From NCBI RefSeq assembly GCF_041080815.1, contig NZ_CP160205.1, positions 930,001 to 994,000 of the forward strand: a stretch of 64,000 nt of DNA, written 5' to 3'. A program made the translations under genes and the position numbers. Position 1 is the stretch's first letter. Each line of letters starts with the position of its first letter. The DNA is from Mucilaginibacter yixingensis. GTDB taxonomy: Bacteria; Bacteroidota; Bacteroidia; Sphingobacteriales; Sphingobacteriaceae. Shown in pieces: positions 32,747 through 41,658 of the stretch. The notes beneath the pieces are model-generated. The model did not search any database. It had not been told where the DNA came from and saw only the letters and a list, made by a program, of their open reading frames with translations.

Positions 32747-33403
32747 TTACTGGAAGAAATAGCCCAAACTAACACTTAACGTTTGGTTATGCGTTTTTAC
32801 CGTGGAGGTGTTAGACAGGTTACCCAATCCAAAACCAGCTCCCAAACCGGCTTCAATACCATTTTTGATGCGGAAGGTAGCCAGCAGGTTAATACCGTAG
32901 TCAAAATGTTTCAAATCATTGGGGCCGCCGCCCAGGGGAATGGCAGTTTTTTGTTTGTCGTTAACCATATTCCCGTTCTGATCAAACGTAGTAACGGTAG
33001 TGTGTGCTGTGGTGGCATAAGCTAGGTAAGGGCCGCCGCCCAGTAATATTTTATTGGGCTTTAGCGGAATTTTGTAGAGCACGTTGAGGGGCAATTCCAG
33101 GTAGTTGATGGTTAGATTTGCCTCTAAAGAGTTTGATCCCAAACTGGCCGACCGGTCCGGTTTGCTGGAGCCTCCTTTTTGTATAAAGGCCAAACCCGGC
33201 TGAAAGACAATAGTGCCATAGTCAAGTTCTGGGAAAATGCCAATATCTACCATGTTTAGCCAAGAGGTGTTACTGCTTGCACCGTTAAAACCCCCGGTAA
33301 GTTTAGCTGAGGTGAAACGGCCTCTGAAACCCAGGTTGACTAACTGCGCCGATGCCACATGGGCTACCAGGACTAGGATACAGATGGATAAGATCTTTTT
33401 CAT
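32747..33403 (-). CDS. Outer-membrane beta-barrel protein, PorT/OmpW-like
   Basis: A 218-residue exported protein. The signal peptide MKKILSICILVLVAHVASAQ is followed by an alternating strand pattern typical of the eight-stranded barrels annotated as PorT-family or outer-membrane beta-barrel proteins in Bacteroidota. It contains FPELDYGTIVFQPGLAFIQK, LNVLYKIPLKPNKILLGGGP and a C-terminal SVSLGYFFQ with aromatic end. I use ATG 33403 because it opens the signal peptide; the upstream start at 33436 only adds 11 residues. It is transcribed alone. The function is unknown. Confidence 0.82.
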   Translation of the reverse strand: MKKILSICILVLVAHVASAQLVNLGFRGRFTSAKLTGGFNGASSNTSWLNMVDIGIFPELDYGTIVFQPGLAFIQKGGSSKPDRSASLGSNSLEANLTINYLELPLNVLYKIPLKPNKILLGGGPYLAYATTAHTTVTTFDQNGNMVNDKQKTAIPLGGGPNDLKHFDYGINLLATFRIKNGIEAGLGAGFGLGNLSNTSTVKTHNQTLSVSLGYFFQ

Positions 33404-33498
33404 GACAAGCGGATGGTGTACAATAAATCTCGGCACTTTTAGCTAAAAAGTAAAGTTTTGCTTTAAATGTTATAACAAACTTTACGGCTAATGGTTGC

Positions 33499-33534
33499 AA
33501 AAAACAAAACCCCCGCCACGTATGGCAGGGGTTT
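33499..33534 (-). terminator. Intrinsic terminator after the M13 peptidase
   Basis: AACCCCCGCCA (33508-33518) pairs with TGGCAGGGGTT (33523-33533) with one mismatch. On the minus strand it is followed by TTTTGTTTTTT. It lies 40 bases past the peptidase stop codon. Confidence 0.8.
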
Positions 33535-33572
33535 CTGTTTGATTGGATTCAAAACTTAAGACCGGTAGTTTG

Positions 33573-35636
33573 TTACCAGATCTTAATGCGGTCTTCCGGT
33601 TTTTTGTAAAGCTTATTACCGGGTTTTATATCGAAAGCCTCATACCAGGCGTCCATGTTAGTGATAGGTGCAATGGTGCGAAACTGCTCTGGCGAATGCG
33701 GATCCGTTAAGATGCGCTGCTGTGCAGACTCCGGCCTTTGCGAGCTGCGCCATACCTGCGCCCATGAAAGGAAGAAGCGCTGATCTGGCGTAAAGCCATC
33801 AATTTTGGTGTTAGACTGGCCTTCTTTGGTTTTTTTGAATGCCTCGTAAGCAATGTTCAAACCGCCAAGATCTGCCAGGTTTTCACCTAACGTCAGTTTG
33901 CCATTTACGTGTACGCTATCTAAGATAGTATAGGCGTTATATTGTTCAACCACTTTATCGGCGCGTTGTTTGAATTTTTCTGCATCTTCTTTGGTCCACC
34001 AGTCATGCAGTGAACCATCAAAATCAAACTGACGACCCTGATCATCAAAACCATGTGTCATCTCGTGGCCGATAACTGAGCCGATACCACCGTAATTAAT
34101 GGCATCATCAGCCTCAAAATCAAAAAATGGGAATTGCAGGATACCTGCCGGGAACACAATCTCGTTATTGGTTGGGCTGTAGTAAGCATTTACCGTTGGC
34201 GGCGTCATTCCCCAGCGGGTTTTATCAACCGGCTTACCTAACTGGCTTACGTTGAAGTTGTAACGCCACTGGCCAATGCGACGCAGGTTGCCAGCATAAT
34301 CATTGCGGTTAATAGTCAGGCCGTCATAATTTTCCCACTTATCTGGGTAGGCAATTTTCACGGTAAAGGCAGCTAGTTTTTTCAGAGCGTGAGTTTTGGT
34401 GGCATCGCTCATCCAATCCAGACGCTTAATACGGTCGCCCAGTACGCCTTTCAGATTTTCAATCAGCTTGGCCATATATTGCTTGGCGGCAGGCGAGAAA
34501 TAACGTTGAACATAGATTTGCCCTAATAACTCACCTTCTGATGCATCAACCAGATTGGCCATACGCTCGTTACGCGGGGTTTGTACCTGCTGGCCGCTTA
34601 ATACTTTACTAAAGTTAAAGCTGGCTTTCTCAAACGGGGCACTTAGAGCGCTGGCTGCTCCTTTCAGGATGTTCCATTTTAGGTAAACCTTCCAGTCGGT
34701 AACTGGCACAGCTGCCAGTAGGCTGTCGGCAGTGGTCATAAATTTAGGCTGAGATACAATTACACTATCCTGACCGCCGGCTTTCAGTTTGGTAAACATA
34801 TCGGCCCAGTTAATATGCGGTGCTACTTTACCCAGATCGCTCACCGCATATTTGTTGTATGTTTTGTTCGGGTCGCGCAGTTCTACACGGCTCATCTGAA
34901 CGGTAGCCAATTGTTTTTCGATACCGTAGATGGTTTCGGCATTTTTAGCGGCCTCGGCCTCTGTACTACCGGTTAGGGTAAACAATGTGGCAATGTAATT
35001 TCTATAAGCTTCCTGCACTTTGGTAGAGCGGGCATCGTTCTTCAAATAATAATCGCGATCTGGTAAACTGGTGCCGCCTGCGCCCAGGAAGATGATGTTT
35101 TTGGTAGGATGTTTAGAGTCAGACCCCACGCCGAAACCAAACAGCGGGCTTGATAGGCCATTCACACGGTCATACCATAGCTCGGTAATTACACCGTTTT
35201 GATCTTTAATCTGGCTGATGCGTTGCAGATCTGGCTTGATAGGGTCATAACCACGTTTCTGGATGGTTACCGAGTCCATGCCGCTTGCATACAGATCGCC
35301 TACGCGTTGCTTGATGCTGCCTTTGGGCTGACCGGGCTTGTTTACCTCAGCAAGGATGTTCAGAATTTTCTTGGTGTTCTGCTCGTGCAAAATGCCGAAG
35401 CTGCCCCAACGGGTTTCTTTAGCGGGGATGGGGTTGTTAAGTATCCAATTACCGTTGGCATACTCAAAAAAATTGTCGCCGGGAGCCACCTTGGTATCCA
35501 TGTTGCTGGTGGTAATAAATCTGCCTGTTGGCGACTTGGGGGAGTCATGCTGGGCCTGTGCATTAAACACAGTGGTAATGCATACAAATGCGCAAGCCGT
35601 TCCTGCCAGCGCTGCATTCTTCAGTTTGAGTGTCAT
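33573..35636 (-). CDS. pepO: M13 family zinc metallopeptidase (PepO/neprilysin-like)
   Basis: An exported 687-residue peptidase of family M13. The signal peptide ends ...TVFNAQAQ. The N-terminal domain begins VAPGDNFFEYANGNWILN, as in all PepO proteins. The zinc site HEMTH is at residues 524-528 (GHEMTHGFDDQG), with the third ligand E585 in ENLADLGGLNIAYEAF. The C-terminus ends with a lysine-rich KPEDRIKIW; the tryptophan near the end is typical of neprilysins. It cuts small peptides in the periplasm or outside the cell. A terminator follows. No lipobox is visible. Confidence 0.95.
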   Translation of the reverse strand: MTLKLKNAALAGTACAFVCITTVFNAQAQHDSPKSPTGRFITTSNMDTKVAPGDNFFEYANGNWILNNPIPAKETRWGSFGILHEQNTKKILNILAEVNKPGQPKGSIKQRVGDLYASGMDSVTIQKRGYDPIKPDLQRISQIKDQNGVITELWYDRVNGLSSPLFGFGVGSDSKHPTKNIIFLGAGGTSLPDRDYYLKNDARSTKVQEAYRNYIATLFTLTGSTEAEAAKNAETIYGIEKQLATVQMSRVELRDPNKTYNKYAVSDLGKVAPHINWADMFTKLKAGGQDSVIVSQPKFMTTADSLLAAVPVTDWKVYLKWNILKGAASALSAPFEKASFNFSKVLSGQQVQTPRNERMANLVDASEGELLGQIYVQRYFSPAAKQYMAKLIENLKGVLGDRIKRLDWMSDATKTHALKKLAAFTVKIAYPDKWENYDGLTINRNDYAGNLRRIGQWRYNFNVSQLGKPVDKTRWGMTPPTVNAYYSPTNNEIVFPAGILQFPFFDFEADDAINYGGIGSVIGHEMTHGFDDQGRQFDFDGSLHDWWTKEDAEKFKQRADKVVEQYNAYTILDSVHVNGKLTLGENLADLGGLNIAYEAFKKTKEGQSNTKIDGFTPDQRFFLSWAQVWRSSQRPESAQQRILTDPHSPEQFRTIAPITNMDAWYEAFDIKPGNKLYKKPEDRIKIW

Positions 35637-35750
35637 TTATATCCTTTGTTTGTTTAAGAAGGGGCGTAAGTTAAGTGTTTTTGTCGATAGTTCATAGGGA
35701 GGAGAAAGCTGGGCTGGCGGTCTATAGCTTGATAATTAATTGTTCAATTT

Positions 35751-35876
35751 GCAGTCGCTCGCGTCTTCGCGAGTGACGACTATCTTGCGGCCTCTGGCCG
35801 CCGTGAGTTGGTTTGATAATTACGGCGGCCAGAGGCCGCAGGATAGCGTGTCACTCGGCTGGAGCCGAGCGACTGC
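35751..35876. repeat. Compound palindrome of about 126 bp
   Basis: The outer arms GCAGTCGCTCG (35751-35761) and CGAGCGACTGC (35866-35876) pair. Between them are hairpins CTCGCGTCTTCGCGAG and CTCGGCTGGAGCCGAG, and the inner arms GCGGCCTCTGGCCGCCGT and ACGGCGGCCAGAGGCCGC pair perfectly. Each arm is itself a hairpin, so the element can fold as one long stem or a row of short ones. The two arms differ mainly at loop positions. Confidence 0.9.
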
Positions 35877-35897
35877 CTATAAATGAAAATAAAGGCA

Positions 35898-35927
35898 TAA
35901 AAAAAGAGCCACATAATTGTGGCTCTA
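35898..35927 (-). terminator. Intrinsic terminator after lpdA
   Basis: AGAGCCACA (35905-35913) pairs with TGTGGCTCT (35918-35926), loop TAAT. The minus strand continues with seven T. It is 54 bases after the lpdA stop codon. Confidence 0.9.
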
Positions 35928-35980
35928 CAGTTATTTTAATTAGAGACCGAATCTTTTAACCTTCAATCTCCAGGCTTCAA

Positions 35981-37366
35981 TTACAAGTGGATACACTCGC
36001 CATACGCCTCGGCGGCGGCTTCCATAATAGCCTCGCTCATGGTTGGGTGCGGGTGTACGGTTTTGATCAGTTCATGACCGGTAATTTCCAGCTTGCGGGC
36101 GGTAACAATCTCGGCAATCATTTCGGTAACGTTAGCGCCAATCATGTGGGCACCCAGCAGTTCGCCATATTTGGCATCAAATACCAGTTTTACAAAACCG
36201 TCTTTAGCACCGGCTGCGCTGGCTTTACCAGAGGCAGAGAATGGGAATTTACCCACTTTAACCTCATAACCTGCTTCTTTAGCGGCTTTTTCGGTATAAC
36301 CTACAGACGCAATCTCCGGGCTGCAGTAAGTACAGCCAGGGATGTTGTTGTAGTTTAATGGTTCTGGATGGTGACCGGCAATTTTCTCAACGCAGATGAT
36401 ACCTTCTGCAGATGCTACGTGTGCCAGTGCCTGACCTTTAACAATATCGCCGATAGCGTAAACACCCTCCACGCTGGTGCGGTAGTAATCGTCAACCAGT
36501 ACTTTGCCTTTGTCGGTTTTAACGCCAACTTCTTCCAGGCCGATGCCTTCAATGTTGGTAGAAACACCAACTGCTGATAGTACAATCTCTGCTTCCAGTA
36601 CTTCTGTACCGGTAGCGGTTTTAACATTTACCTTGCATACATCACCAGTGGTATCAACAGACTCGACAGTAGAGCTGGTCATGATGTTGATGCCTTGTTT
36701 TTTCAGCGTGCGGGCCAGTTGTTTTGATACTTCCTCATCCTCCAGCGGAACGATGTTATCTAAAAACTCAACAACGGTAACTTTAGTGCCGATAGAGTTA
36801 TAGAAGTAAGCAAACTCAATACCAATAGCGCCTGAGCCTACAACCACCATTGATTTTGGTTGTTTTGGCAACACCATGGCCTGGCGGTAGCCAATAACTT
36901 TAACGCCATCCTGTTTCAGGTTTGGCAGCTCGCGAGAGCGACCGCCGGTAGCCAGGATAATGTGTTTGGCGGTATATACTTTTGATGCGCCTGCGTTGGT
37001 AACTTCAACAGAACCTTTAGCTTTCAGCTTACCGGTACCTACAATCACATCAATTTTGTTTTTCTTCATCAGAAACTGCACGCCTTTGCTCATGCCGTCG
37101 GCCACACCGCGGCTGCGTTTTACTACAGCTTCAAAGTCCACTTCGCCTGATGCGGTTTTGATACCGTAATCTGCAGCGTGGTTGATATATTCAAATACCT
37201 GAGCGCTCTTTAATAAAGCTTTGGTTGGGATACAGCCCCAGTTAAGGCAAATACCGCCTAACGACTCGCGCTCTACCACTGCTGTTTTTAAACCCAGCTG
37301 TGATGCGCGGATGGCAGCCACATAGCCGCCCGGGCCCGACCCGATAACAATTACATCGTAATCCAT
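35981..37366 (-). CDS. lpdA: Dihydrolipoyl dehydrogenase
   Basis: A flavoprotein disulfide reductase, the E3 component of 2-oxoacid dehydrogenase and glycine-cleavage complexes. The 461-residue protein begins MDYDVIVIGSGPGGYVAAIR (FAD site). The redox-active cysteines are C40 and C45 in GGICLNWGCIPTKALL, followed by the NAD site VVVGSGAIGIEFAYFYNSIG. The C-terminal dimerisation domain has the His-Glu pair in TVHPHPTMSEAIMEA. A -7 box TAGTTTTG lies on the minus strand at 37401-37408, 34 bases before the ATG. No E1 or E2 gene adjoins it, so it is a free-standing E3. Confidence 0.96.
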   Translation of the reverse strand: MDYDVIVIGSGPGGYVAAIRASQLGLKTAVVERESLGGICLNWGCIPTKALLKSAQVFEYINHAADYGIKTASGEVDFEAVVKRSRGVADGMSKGVQFLMKKNKIDVIVGTGKLKAKGSVEVTNAGASKVYTAKHIILATGGRSRELPNLKQDGVKVIGYRQAMVLPKQPKSMVVVGSGAIGIEFAYFYNSIGTKVTVVEFLDNIVPLEDEEVSKQLARTLKKQGINIMTSSTVESVDTTGDVCKVNVKTATGTEVLEAEIVLSAVGVSTNIEGIGLEEVGVKTDKGKVLVDDYYRTSVEGVYAIGDIVKGQALAHVASAEGIICVEKIAGHHPEPLNYNNIPGCTYCSPEIASVGYTEKAAKEAGYEVKVGKFPFSASGKASAAGAKDGFVKLVFDAKYGELLGAHMIGANVTEMIAEIVTARKLEITGHELIKTVHPHPTMSEAIMEAAAEAYGECIHL

Positions 37367-37400
37367 AATGTGATGAAATAATGCTTTTAAGTATTCGCGC

Positions 37401-37408
37401 CAAAACTA
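37401..37408 (-). promoter_or_regulatory. -7 promoter box of lpdA
   Basis: The minus strand reads TAGTTTTG, a match to TAnnTTTG, 34 bases before the lpdA ATG. No clear -33 TTG was found. Confidence 0.45.
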
Positions 37409-37597
37409 AGCAAAAACCCCGGAATGAAAAATAAACTGTAAACGATGTGCCGCAATTAATTACGTAGGGCTGGCAATGGGGACGTAGTTTTAACTGAGTG
37501 GCAAAAAAAACAGGATAACAGTTATCTTTTTGTCAAAAAATATAAATTGTTTATTAAATTTCCACAACAGTTAACAATGATTTAACATACAGGGAAT

Positions 37598-37605
37598 TAT
37601 CTTTG
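37598..37605 (+). promoter_or_regulatory. -7 promoter box of the TonB-dependent receptor gene
   Basis: TATCTTTG matches TAnnTTTG and implies a leader of roughly 57-60 bases before the ATG at 37668. The -33 region has no clear TTG. Confidence 0.55.
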
Positions 37606-37667
37606 TTCGCTGAAATCTTTTTAGCTACAAACAAACAAGTATTCATTCACAAACAAAACAACTTAGT

Positions 37668-40256
37668 ATGAGGAAGCATTTACTTCTTTTTATTGCGGCA
37701 GTTTTTACAACGTGTATGGCTTTTGCACAAAACACAAAAGTTGTCACAGGTAAACTGTTGGACGCACAATCCAAAGATCCCCTTATTGGGGCAACCGTTG
37801 CCGTTAAGGGCACAACCAAAGCTACATCTGTAGCGCTTGATGGTTCTTTTAAAATTGCTGTACCTACAGATGGTGCAACTTTAACCTTCTCTTTTATCGG
37901 TTACGTAAGTAAAGACGTACAGGTAACCGGTACTAAACTTGGCGTTATCACACTTGATCCAACTTCGGCCGCTATGAAAGAGGTTGTGGTAGTAGGTACG
38001 CAATCTATCGCGATTAGCAGACAAACGCCAATCGCTGTTTCTGCGGTAGGTGCTCAATATATTGAGGAAAAAGGTGCCGGTGCAGAATTTCCTGAATTAT
38101 TACAATCTACTCCTGGTGTAACCGTAAGCCGTTTAGGTGGTGGTTACGGTGACTCTCGTATCAATATCCGCGGTTTTAGCAGCAATAACGTGGCTTTATT
38201 GATTAACGGTTTACCAGTAAATGACGTTGAGGCCGGTAAGATTTACTGGAACGACTGGGCTGGTTTGCAAGACGTTACTACCTCTATCCAGGTTCAGCGT
38301 GGTATTGGTGCCTCTACTGTGGCTGTGCCATCTTTAGGTGGTACTATCAACATCACTACTAAATCTACAGAGGCTAATGAAAGCGGTACTATTGCTCAAT
38401 CTTTCGGTAGCTATAACGCTCAAAAAACTTTGGTGTCTTACGCTACAGGTTTGAGCGACAAAGGCTGGGCTAGCTCATTCTTGCTTTCAAGAAGCAAAGG
38501 TGATGGTAACGCCGAAGGTTTGTACTACACTGGTTACAGCTACTTCCTGAACGTTTCTAAAGTGATCAACAAGTCAAACAGCTTGTCTTTCAACATTATG
38601 GGTGCTGCTCAAAACCACGGTCAGCGTTATACCTTCAATACCATTAACACTTACAGAACTGCTCCGCAAGGCATTCGCTATAACTCAGACTATGGTTACC
38701 TTAATGGCCAGCTACTGAGCGCAGAGCAGAACTATTATAACAAGCCACTGGCTTCATTAAACCATAACTGGACAATTAACGATAAATCATCTTTGTCAAC
38801 AGTATTGTACGGTTCATGGGGTGACGGTGCTGCCGTGTTTACTAACAACTCGCCAACCTCACTGCCAAGAACAGGTAATCAATTTTCTCCTATTGATTTC
38901 AATGCGGTTACCAAAAATAACATGGCAAATGCTGATGGTTCATCATCAACCTGGTTACAGAATGCGCAGAACAACCACTCACAATATGGTGTGTTGAGCA
39001 CTTATAAAAGAAAAATTGGTCAGTACATCAGTTTCTTAGGTGGTCTGGATTTGAGATACTACCAGGGTGAGCACTACTATAAAGTGAACGACCTGTTAGG
39101 TGGTCAATACGTAAGTGATCCATACAAAGCGAGCAACACTACCGGCGATATCAACAACCCGAATAAGTTGGCCAGAACTGGTGATAAAATCAATAACGAT
39201 TATACTTACTATGTACAGTCTGAAGGTGTTTACCTGCAAACTGAGTACGTAAAAGATAACCTGTCTGCTTTTGTTGCCCTTGCTGGTAACAACACCGGTA
39301 ACAAAAGACTGGATTATTTCAACTACCTTACTACAGATCCAAACCGCGAAACCAAATGGGTTAACTTTTTAGGTTACCAGGCTAAAGGTGGTGTTAACTA
39401 TAATATTGATAACCAAAGCAACGTATTTGCTAACGTGGGTTACATTCAAAGATCACCACTGGTTGCTACTATCTTCCTGAACAAGAAAAACGACCTGAAC
39501 CCTGATGCTAAACCAGAAAAACTGTTTACTTATGAGTTAGGTTATCATTTTAGCAGCGCGGCTTTCACTGCTGAAGTAAACTTGTACCGTTCAAGCTATA
39601 AAGACCGTGCAAAAGCTGTTGCTGGTCCGGCTAATCAGGATGGTTCTATTACCACTGCCAACATCTCTGGTATTAATGAGATGCACGAAGGCGTAGAGGT
39701 GTTTACCCGTTATCGTCCGTTCAAAGGATTAACTTTAAACGGTCAGATTTCAATTGGTAACTATTACTACACCAGCAACACCGGTGCTACTCAGGTTACT
39801 AATGACCAAGGTAAATCACAAAATATCTCTGCCCTGTTGTTAAAAGGCTTAAAAGTAGGTGAGTTTGGTTCTAACTCTACAGGTGCACAAACTACCGCCT
39901 CTTTAGGTGCTGATGTTGATGTGATGCCGCACCTTAAAGTGGGTAGCAACTGGAACTATCGCGGCCACTACTACGGTGCGTTTGACCCAAGCAAGTTAAC
40001 CTTTACCGGCTACCAACTGTATGATATTCCAGATTACTCAACACTGGATGTTAACGCAGTTTACCGCTTTAAACTGGCTGGTTTAGATGCGTCGTTAATT
40101 GGTAACGTATACAACATTCTGAATACTACCTATATTTCTGACTCGTTCGACTCATCTCCATCGCTTACTAACGTTGGTGCCGCACGACTCAATACTATGG
40201 GCGTATGGTACGGTACCCCGCGTACATATATGATGACTTTAAAAATTAAATTCTAA
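37668..40256 (+). CDS. TonB-dependent receptor with carboxypeptidase-like N-terminal domain
   Basis: An 862-residue outer-membrane receptor for energised uptake. The signal peptide MRKHLLLFIAAVFTTCMAFAQ is followed by a CarboxypepD_reg-like/DUF4480-type domain (about 24-105, VVTGKLLDAQSKDPLIGATV). The plug comes next (about 115-235: ELLQSTPGVTVSRLGGGYGD, INIRGFSSNNVALLINGLPV), then a barrel. It ends in a strand with aromatic finish (TYMMTLKIKF). It is shorter than SusC proteins (about 1000 residues) and has no SusD partner; instead a lipoprotein with a repeated domain follows 19 bases downstream. The substrate is unknown: metal chelate, vitamin or peptide are possible. Low-GC, pyrimidine-ending codons suggest strong expression. 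Confidence 0.9.
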   Translation: MRKHLLLFIAAVFTTCMAFAQNTKVVTGKLLDAQSKDPLIGATVAVKGTTKATSVALDGSFKIAVPTDGATLTFSFIGYVSKDVQVTGTKLGVITLDPTSAAMKEVVVVGTQSIAISRQTPIAVSAVGAQYIEEKGAGAEFPELLQSTPGVTVSRLGGGYGDSRINIRGFSSNNVALLINGLPVNDVEAGKIYWNDWAGLQDVTTSIQVQRGIGASTVAVPSLGGTINITTKSTEANESGTIAQSFGSYNAQKTLVSYATGLSDKGWASSFLLSRSKGDGNAEGLYYTGYSYFLNVSKVINKSNSLSFNIMGAAQNHGQRYTFNTINTYRTAPQGIRYNSDYGYLNGQLLSAEQNYYNKPLASLNHNWTINDKSSLSTVLYGSWGDGAAVFTNNSPTSLPRTGNQFSPIDFNAVTKNNMANADGSSSTWLQNAQNNHSQYGVLSTYKRKIGQYISFLGGLDLRYYQGEHYYKVNDLLGGQYVSDPYKASNTTGDINNPNKLARTGDKINNDYTYYVQSEGVYLQTEYVKDNLSAFVALAGNNTGNKRLDYFNYLTTDPNRETKWVNFLGYQAKGGVNYNIDNQSNVFANVGYIQRSPLVATIFLNKKNDLNPDAKPEKLFTYELGYHFSSAAFTAEVNLYRSSYKDRAKAVAGPANQDGSITTANISGINEMHEGVEVFTRYRPFKGLTLNGQISIGNYYYTSNTGATQVTNDQGKSQNISALLLKGLKVGEFGSNSTGAQTTASLGADVDVMPHLKVGSNWNYRGHYYGAFDPSKLTFTGYQLYDIPDYSTLDVNAVYRFKLAGLDASLIGNVYNILNTTYISDSFDSSPSLTNVGAARLNTMGVWYGTPRTYMMTLKIKF

Positions 40257-40275
40257 TCTTATATAAAGATAGTTT

Positions 40276-41499
40276 ATGAAAAAGATTTATAACCTTCTGG
40301 CTTTAGTAGCAGTAATTGGCTCATTGAGCGCCTGCCGCCCGTTGGATAAAACATACGATGAGCTGGGCGGTGTGCCGGCTCCTACTGCCAGCGCAGTAAC
40401 TGCGTCGCTTACGCTTTCTGCTGCCGATTATGGTTTGTTGCCTGCAACCAACTATGCTAAAACTTCATTGAGCTTTAAAATTAAAGACGATGCAGCTGCC
40501 AGCATTCCTACCATTTTAGCTTCTAAGTACCCTACTTATGGCGAAAAGTCATCTATTGCGGTTACTTATGGAGTTACCAACCCGTCTATTAAGTTAGCCG
40601 ACTCGGTAAATGCAAACGTTGCTATCACTTTACAAGTAGGTCCTCCGAGCGATTATAGATGGACGGCTTTTACTTACAAGGGTGCTAATATTTCGGCCAA
40701 TAACTTTGATGACCTTAGCGCTTCTGCCGCTCTTAACTGGTTGAAATTCAAAAATCAAACGCCACCGGCCGATTATACTATCCGTGTATTGACTTACCTG
40801 TATTTTGAATCGAACGTAACGGCATCTACCGGTACACTTACAACTGATGCTTTTATATATACTGCAGCTAACGACTGGCAAAAAATTTACTGTGTTAAAC
40901 CGGCCCAGTATGCTACGGTTAACCGTGGTGTAAACAATGCATTTGTTACCGCTGATGCAGCGAACATACCTAGTATTCTGGGGGCATTCCTTAAAGCAGA
41001 TGCTGCAGTTATGGCTACTGCAAAAGCTGCCGACGTAATTTATGTTAACTACAAGTATCAGACTAGTGCAACCGTTAGCTATCAACGCGTATTGCCATTA
41101 ACTTTTGATGGAAGTAACTGGGTAACTACACCAACGCCTGCTACTTTACAGTTCTTAAAAACCAATGGCACCTGGGTAGCTGATAACACGGTAACTTACA
41201 AACTTACTACTGCCGATTACGCACAGATCAAAACCATGCCAACCACCATCAATATCCAAACTGCATTGGATAACGTGGCTAGCTTTGGCGACTTTAACGT
41301 TAGCACTCCGCTTTCTTCAACAACCGGTTGGACTGATGCTCAGGTTAACGCTTGTATCAACCTGATTTTGCTACATGATTTCCCAACAGCGGTTGCTAAC
41401 CAGAAATTTGTAATCACTTACGTTGCTTACAATGGTTCAACCTTTAACGTAACCAAAACGTTTGTGTACAACAGCGGTGCATTTACCGTTGCTCCGTAA
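40276..41499 (+). CDS. Outer-membrane lipoprotein with threefold internal repeat, partner of the TonB receptor
   Basis: A 407-residue lipoprotein with lipobox LSAC and the lipidated cysteine at residue 20. I do not recognise a named family. By eye it contains three related modules, about residues 46-135, 205-282 and 308-407. Each starts with a (A/T)(A/Q)(D/Q)Y turn, has a helix with I-x-x-I-L, then IAVTY / VIYVNYKY / FVITYVAYNG strands and an aromatic-Ser-x-Trp or NSGAF finish. It lies 19 bases behind the receptor and is followed by a terminator, so the two form one transcription unit. It probably sits on the cell surface and captures the ligand for the receptor, in the way SusD serves SusC (inference). 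It has no SusD fold. Confidence 0.7.
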   Translation: MKKIYNLLALVAVIGSLSACRPLDKTYDELGGVPAPTASAVTASLTLSAADYGLLPATNYAKTSLSFKIKDDAAASIPTILASKYPTYGEKSSIAVTYGVTNPSIKLADSVNANVAITLQVGPPSDYRWTAFTYKGANISANNFDDLSASAALNWLKFKNQTPPADYTIRVLTYLYFESNVTASTGTLTTDAFIYTAANDWQKIYCVKPAQYATVNRGVNNAFVTADAANIPSILGAFLKADAAVMATAKAADVIYVNYKYQTSATVSYQRVLPLTFDGSNWVTTPTPATLQFLKTNGTWVADNTVTYKLTTADYAQIKTMPTTINIQTALDNVASFGDFNVSTPLSSTTGWTDAQVNACINLILLHDFPTAVANQKFVITYVAYNGSTFNVTKTFVYNSGAFTVAP

Positions 41500-41523
41500 T
41501 TCAAACGGGTAAATAATTAAGAT

Positions 41524-41561
41524 AAAGCCCTGCAGCGTTAACGCTGCAGGGCTTTTCTTTT
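41524..41561 (+). terminator. Intrinsic terminator of the receptor-lipoprotein unit
   Basis: AAAGCCCTGCAGCG (41524-41537) pairs perfectly with CGCTGCAGGGCTTT (41542-41555) over a TTAA loop and continues into TTTCTTTT. Confidence 0.95.
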
Positions 41562-41658
41562 GAACAATAAAAAGTACGGTTGCTCAGCTTATAAGTGCAG
41601 GTGTAAAAAAGATATCGTCGGGACATATCCAACCGGAATTTTTTGTGATATTAGTTCG

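Larger units (their letters stand above)
35637..35980. other. Intergenic region between lpdA and pepO
   Basis: This 344-base gap holds the pepO upstream region, a large compound palindrome (35751-35876) and the lpdA terminator (35898-35927). No open frame of note and no -7 box for pepO were seen. Confidence 0.7.
37367..37667. other. Divergent promoter region of lpdA and the TonB receptor
   Basis: This 301-base AT-rich gap holds the lpdA -7 box (37401-37408, minus strand) and a TATCTTTG box at 37598-37605 for the receptor. A TTTCCACAACAGTTAAC segment at about 37559-37575 resembles the sites upstream of ftsZ. No open frame is present. Confidence 0.6.

Noticed and set aside
37367..37667. Riboswitch in the long leader of the TonB receptor
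   Set aside because: No conserved cobalamin, TPP or other aptamer motif could be recognised, and the predicted leader is only about 60 bases.
40630..41085. 151-codon antisense frame in the lipoprotein gene
   Set aside because: Shadow of the real lipoprotein, which has a signal peptide, lipobox and terminator.
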